Assembly (NCBI GenBank): GCA_030745255.1
Contig: JASLOY010000131.1
Location: forward strand, 1-8,648
Source of the DNA: Vicinamibacterales bacterium
GTDB taxonomy: Bacteria > Acidobacteriota > Vicinamibacteria > Vicinamibacterales > UBA8438
DNA: 8,648 nt
Reading direction: 5' to 3'
The stretch's first letter is position 1, and each line of letters begins with the position of its first letter. Under the pieces are notes generated by a model. The model did no database searches, had not been told where the DNA came from, and was given only the letters and a program-made list of their open reading frames with translations. Of this stretch, positions 6,687-8,648 are shown one piece after another. The translations under genes were made by a program, and so were the position numbers.

Positions 6687-8249
6687 TCACGGCGTGTCTG
6701 ATGCGTGTGGGAGCTCGATCCAGAACCGACTGCCGTGGCCCAGCTCCGATTCGACACCCAGGTGTCCCCCCAGGCGTGAGATCGCCTTCTTGGCGATGGC
6801 CAATCCGATGCCGGTGCCAGGATATTCATCCTCTCCGTGCAAACGTTCGAACACGCGCATGATGCGCTCGCAGTGCTCGGGTGCGATCCCGATGCCGCTG
6901 TCCTCGATCCAGAGGCGCACGTGCGGTCCTCGAGACTCGGCCCAGACCCGCACACGCGCCTCTTGTCCTGGTTCGACGAACTTGACCGCGTTGCTCAACA
7001 GGTTCGCCACGACCTGCCGCAACGCCGGGCCATACGCTCGCACAGTGGGCAACGGCCTGTCCACGACAAGCTCCGCCTGCCTGTCGGCGACCTCTGGTGC
7101 AATTGTCTCGGCGGCCTCTGTCACTATCGACCCGAGCGACACCTCCTGGGGATGCATCGACGAGCTGCTCAATCGGCTGTATGCGAGGAGGTCTCGGATG
7201 AGACGATCCATGCGCGTCGCGGCCTGCCCGATGCGACGCAGGTAATCCTGACCGGTCTCATCCAGCTTGTCGTCATAGTCATCCAGAAGCGCATCTGAGA
7301 ACCCCTGTACCGCCCGCAGGGGGGCGCGAAGGTCGTGCGACACGGAATAGGCGAAGGCCTCCAGCTCAGCCGTGCGCTCGGTGACGCGTGCTTCGAGGTC
7401 GACATTGAGCCGCTCGAGCTCCTCCTCGTCGCGACGTCGCTCCGTGATGTCGGTGGCCGTTCCGATGAACCCGAGCACTTCCCCGTCAGGGGCTCGCTGA
7501 GGCAGCGCCTGCCCGATGACCCACGTGACCTTGCCTTCCTTGTTCACGAAGCGGTACTGGGACTTGAAGGGGCGCTGTGCCTGCGCCGCCTCGTTCCACT
7601 CGGCGAAGACGCGCTCGCGGTCGTCTGGATGGAGCGCAGACGAATACCCGATGGCGTCCGCCTCCTCGTTGTCCAGACCCGTGAACTCGTTCCAGCGATC
7701 TCGGTTGACATAGATGGTCGCACCCGTGAGGTCGGTCTGAAAAATCCCGACCGGCGAGACCTGCGCCAGTGTGCGAAAGCGGGACTCGCTGTCCAGCAAG
7801 GCCGCTTCGGCCTGCTTGCGCTCGGTGATGTCGGTCACCATGGCGAGCGCCTCGGAGATGTTGCCGTCGTCATCGACCAGCGGGGTGGTCGACATGTTGA
7901 CCCACATCTCGGTCCCATCCCGGCGGACGATCTTGGCTTCGTGCTCGCGCGCGACGCCGTTGAATCGCTCGCTCAGGTTGCGCTTGGTCACAGCCCGTCG
8001 CTCGGCGTCGATGAACTCATACAACGAGCGGCCAACCAGGCCGCCCGGCGGGTCACCCAGCATCTTCTCCATGGCGCGGTTGGCGAACGTCGTCCGGCCC
8101 TCACGGTCGACGACCCACACGCCTTCCAGCGCGGTTTCGATGAGGCGCCGGTACCACCTTTCGGTTCCGGTCGGGGCGCTTTGCGGGGTGTGGCGTCCGG
8201 TGGGGTCTTGGGTTTCGGAACGGTTCGGAACGCTTTTCAGATCTGACAC
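6687..8249 (-). CDS. Soluble PAS-PAS sensor histidine kinase
   Basis: A 520-residue two-component sensor kinase without signal peptide or membrane helix, so it should sense in the cytoplasm. PAS domain 1 spans about 31-148 and ends in the PAC-type MVTDITERKQAE; PAS domain 2 spans about 153-275 and ends in ATDITERRRDE. A short coiled linker (about 274-298) leads to the HisKA helix with phospho-acceptor H305 in SVSHDLRAPLRA (codon 7335-7337). The ATPase domain shows the N box NLLSNAVKF (about 416-424), G1 box DSGIGIAPE (about 450), VFERLHGEDEYPGTGIGLA (about 465-480) and a final HGSRFWIELP. The frame is open back to a GTG at 8375, but the extra 42 residues are Arg-rich and lie over a promoter. 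I prefer GTG 8249 just downstream of that promoter; this start is uncertain, the rest is not. No haem- or flavin-binding signature was recognised in the PAS domains. No response regulator is visible nearby, so it is an orphan within this window. Confidence 0.9.
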   Translation of the reverse strand: MSDLKSVPNRSETQDPTGRHTPQSAPTGTERWYRRLIETALEGVWVVDREGRTTFANRAMEKMLGDPPGGLVGRSLYEFIDAERRAVTKRNLSERFNGVAREHEAKIVRRDGTEMWVNMSTTPLVDDDGNISEALAMVTDITERKQAEAALLDSESRFRTLAQVSPVGIFQTDLTGATIYVNRDRWNEFTGLDNEEADAIGYSSALHPDDRERVFAEWNEAAQAQRPFKSQYRFVNKEGKVTWVIGQALPQRAPDGEVLGFIGTATDITERRRDEEELERLNVDLEARVTERTAELEAFAYSVSHDLRAPLRAVQGFSDALLDDYDDKLDETGQDYLRRIGQAATRMDRLIRDLLAYSRLSSSSMHPQEVSLGSIVTEAAETIAPEVADRQAELVVDRPLPTVRAYGPALRQVVANLLSNAVKFVEPGQEARVRVWAESRGPHVRLWIEDSGIGIAPEHCERIMRVFERLHGEDEYPGTGIGLAIAKKAISRLGGHLGVESELGHGSRFWIELPHASDTP

Positions 8250-8253
8250 ACAG

Positions 8254-8285
8254 ATGATAGTTCCCAGCTCTCCCGATCTTGTCAA
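8254..8285 (-). promoter_or_regulatory. Candidate sigma-70-type promoter of the histidine kinase gene
   Basis: Read on the minus strand, a perfect -35 box TTGACA (8285-8280) is followed after 17 bases by AACTAT (8262-8257), or after 20 bases by the better -10 match TATCAT (8259-8254). Transcription from either would begin at about 8247-8251, practically at GTG 8249, so the mRNA would be leaderless or nearly so. The region is far less GC-rich than the genes around it. The -35 match is strong; the -10 choice is ambiguous. Confidence 0.5.
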
Positions 8286-8291
8286 GTTGAA

Positions 8292-8312
8292 GACGAGGTG
8301 GTTCACCTCGTC
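8292..8312. promoter_or_regulatory. Perfect inverted repeat between the divergent genes, possible operator
   Basis: GACGAGGTG (8292-8300), a 3-base spacer GTT, then CACCTCGTC (8304-8312) form a perfect 9-bp dyad. It starts 6 bp upstream of the kinase -35 box (8280-8285) and lies about 70 bp before the next gene's -10-like site. No T-tract follows on either strand, which argues against a terminator. A protein-binding site for the divergent pair is the simplest reading, but the protein is unknown. Confidence 0.5.
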
Positions 8313-8379
8313 ACGCCTGTGTCGACCGGATCTTGGTCGGCGCAGGGTTGACTCGGGTCGCGCGATCGCCCACACTTCC

Positions 8380-8392
8380 TATAGACGTCTAT
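8380..8392 (+). promoter_or_regulatory. Palindrome and -10-like box at the PadR start, possible autoregulatory operator
   Basis: ATAGACGTCTAT at 8381-8392 is a perfect 12-bp palindrome whose last two bases are the first two of the PadR ATG. The overlapping TATAGA (8380-8385) is a good -10 match and sits 5 bases before the ATG, so transcription could begin at the start codon. No Shine-Dalgarno sequence is present upstream, which agrees with a leaderless mRNA. No -35 box at normal spacing is seen: TTGACT at 8348-8353 is 26 bases away. PadR proteins commonly repress their own genes by binding palindromes, so this is a natural candidate site; that link is inference. Confidence 0.5.
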
Positions 8393-8648
8393 GGGAAAGT
8401 CCAGGCGCGAACATCTCCAGGGCACGCTCGAGCTGCTCATCCTGCGCACGTTTGCGACTGGTGGCACGATGCACGGCTACGGGGTCGCAGAACGAATCGA
8501 AGAGGTGTCGCGCGAGGCCCTACGGGTGGAAGAGGGGTCGCTATACCCGGCGCTCCATCGTATGGAGCGGCTGGGCTGGGTGCGGTCGACGTGGGGACGG
8601 TCGGAGAACCAACGGCGGGCCAAGTTTTACACCATCACGGTGGCTGGG
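8391..8648 (+). CDS. PadR-family transcriptional regulator (acidobacterial ADOP-associated type), 3' end outside the window
   Basis: The first 86 codons of a PadR winged-helix regulator; the family is usually around 110 residues in this subtype, so most of the DNA-binding domain is visible. Recognisable parts are the opening LQGTLELLILRTF helix, the MHGYGVAERIEEVS helix, the recognition-helix segment RVEEGSLYPALHRMERLGWV, and the wing with WGRSENQRRAKFYTITVAG. The SENxRRAKFY wing is characteristic of the expanded acidobacterial PadR group, whose members usually stand just upstream of an ADOP permease gene, so another ADOP gene may follow beyond base 8648. The ATG is preceded by a palindrome and a -10-like box rather than a ribosome site. 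It is divergent from the histidine kinase, with 141 bases between the start codons. The signal or ligand is unknown. Confidence 0.92.
   Translation, partial: MGKSRREHLQGTLELLILRTFATGGTMHGYGVAERIEEVSREALRVEEGSLYPALHRMERLGWVRSTWGRSENQRRAKFYTITVAG

Noticed and set aside
8211..8233. Short direct repeat (CGTTCCGAA twice at 10-base spacing, minus strand) near the kinase start
   Set aside because: Two copies only and inside coding sequence; insufficient to call a regulatory or mobile element.
7335..8246. Long plus-strand open frame (303 codons) antisense to the kinase
   Set aside because: It mirrors the conserved PAS/HisKA frame, shows no recognisable domain, and long antisense frames are expected in G+C-rich genes.
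8348..8353. TTGACT as a -35 box for the PadR promoter
   Set aside because: It lies 26 bases from the TATAGA -10-like box, too far for normal sigma-70 spacing.
8250..8375. Forty-two-residue N-terminal extension of the histidine kinase
   Set aside because: It is Arg-rich, covers the candidate promoter and the inverted repeat, and resembles no domain; kept only as an alternative start.

Overview
The window reads as chromosomal DNA of a G+C-rich Acidobacteriota member, possibly Vicinamibacteria-like. The evidence is a full-length ADOP-type orphan permease (two FtsX/MacB permease modules in one chain, no ATPase gene beside it), the start of a PadR regulator of the kind that usually precedes ADOP genes in this phylum, strong G/C preference at third codon positions, and a compound GC-rich palindromic element between genes. 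The phylum call rests on family knowledge, not on a database search.

Layout. (1) Bases 1-3837, plus strand: the 3' two-thirds of a PcaF/PaaJ-like thiolase; a DASS/CitT-type dicarboxylate transporter 14 bases later; a 97-base gap filled by a palindromic element; then a lipoprotein-like N-acyl-D-amino-acid deacylase (amidohydrolase). (2) Bases 3834-6299, plus strand: the ADOP permease, whose GTG start overlaps the deacylase stop by four bases (GTGA). (3) Bases 6300-6686, between convergent genes: no terminator recognised, but the minus strand carries what looks like the C-terminal end of an outer-membrane beta-barrel protein with no 5' part. (4) Bases 6687-8249, minus strand: a soluble PAS-PAS-HisKA-HATPase histidine kinase with no response regulator in view. 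(5) Bases 8250-8390: a 141-base divergent control region with a kinase promoter, a perfect 9-bp-stem inverted repeat, and a perfect 12-bp palindrome touching the next start codon. (6) Bases 8391-8648, plus strand: the first 86 codons of the PadR regulator, cut by the window end.

How the genes may work together (inference): thiolase and transporter are close enough to be one operon, fitting uptake of C4/C5 acids and breakdown of acyl-CoA. The deacylase is probably anchored in the cell envelope and would release D-amino acids or related compounds from N-acylated substrates. Its tight coupling to the ADOP permease is the most distinctive link here, because ADOP function is poorly known and the usual partner is a PadR gene. 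Kinase and PadR are divergent and may share control sequences. Nothing proves a new defence or mobile system. The points most worth checking are the deacylase-permease coupling, the palindromic element, the divergent control region with two apparently leaderless starts, and the beta-barrel remnant.
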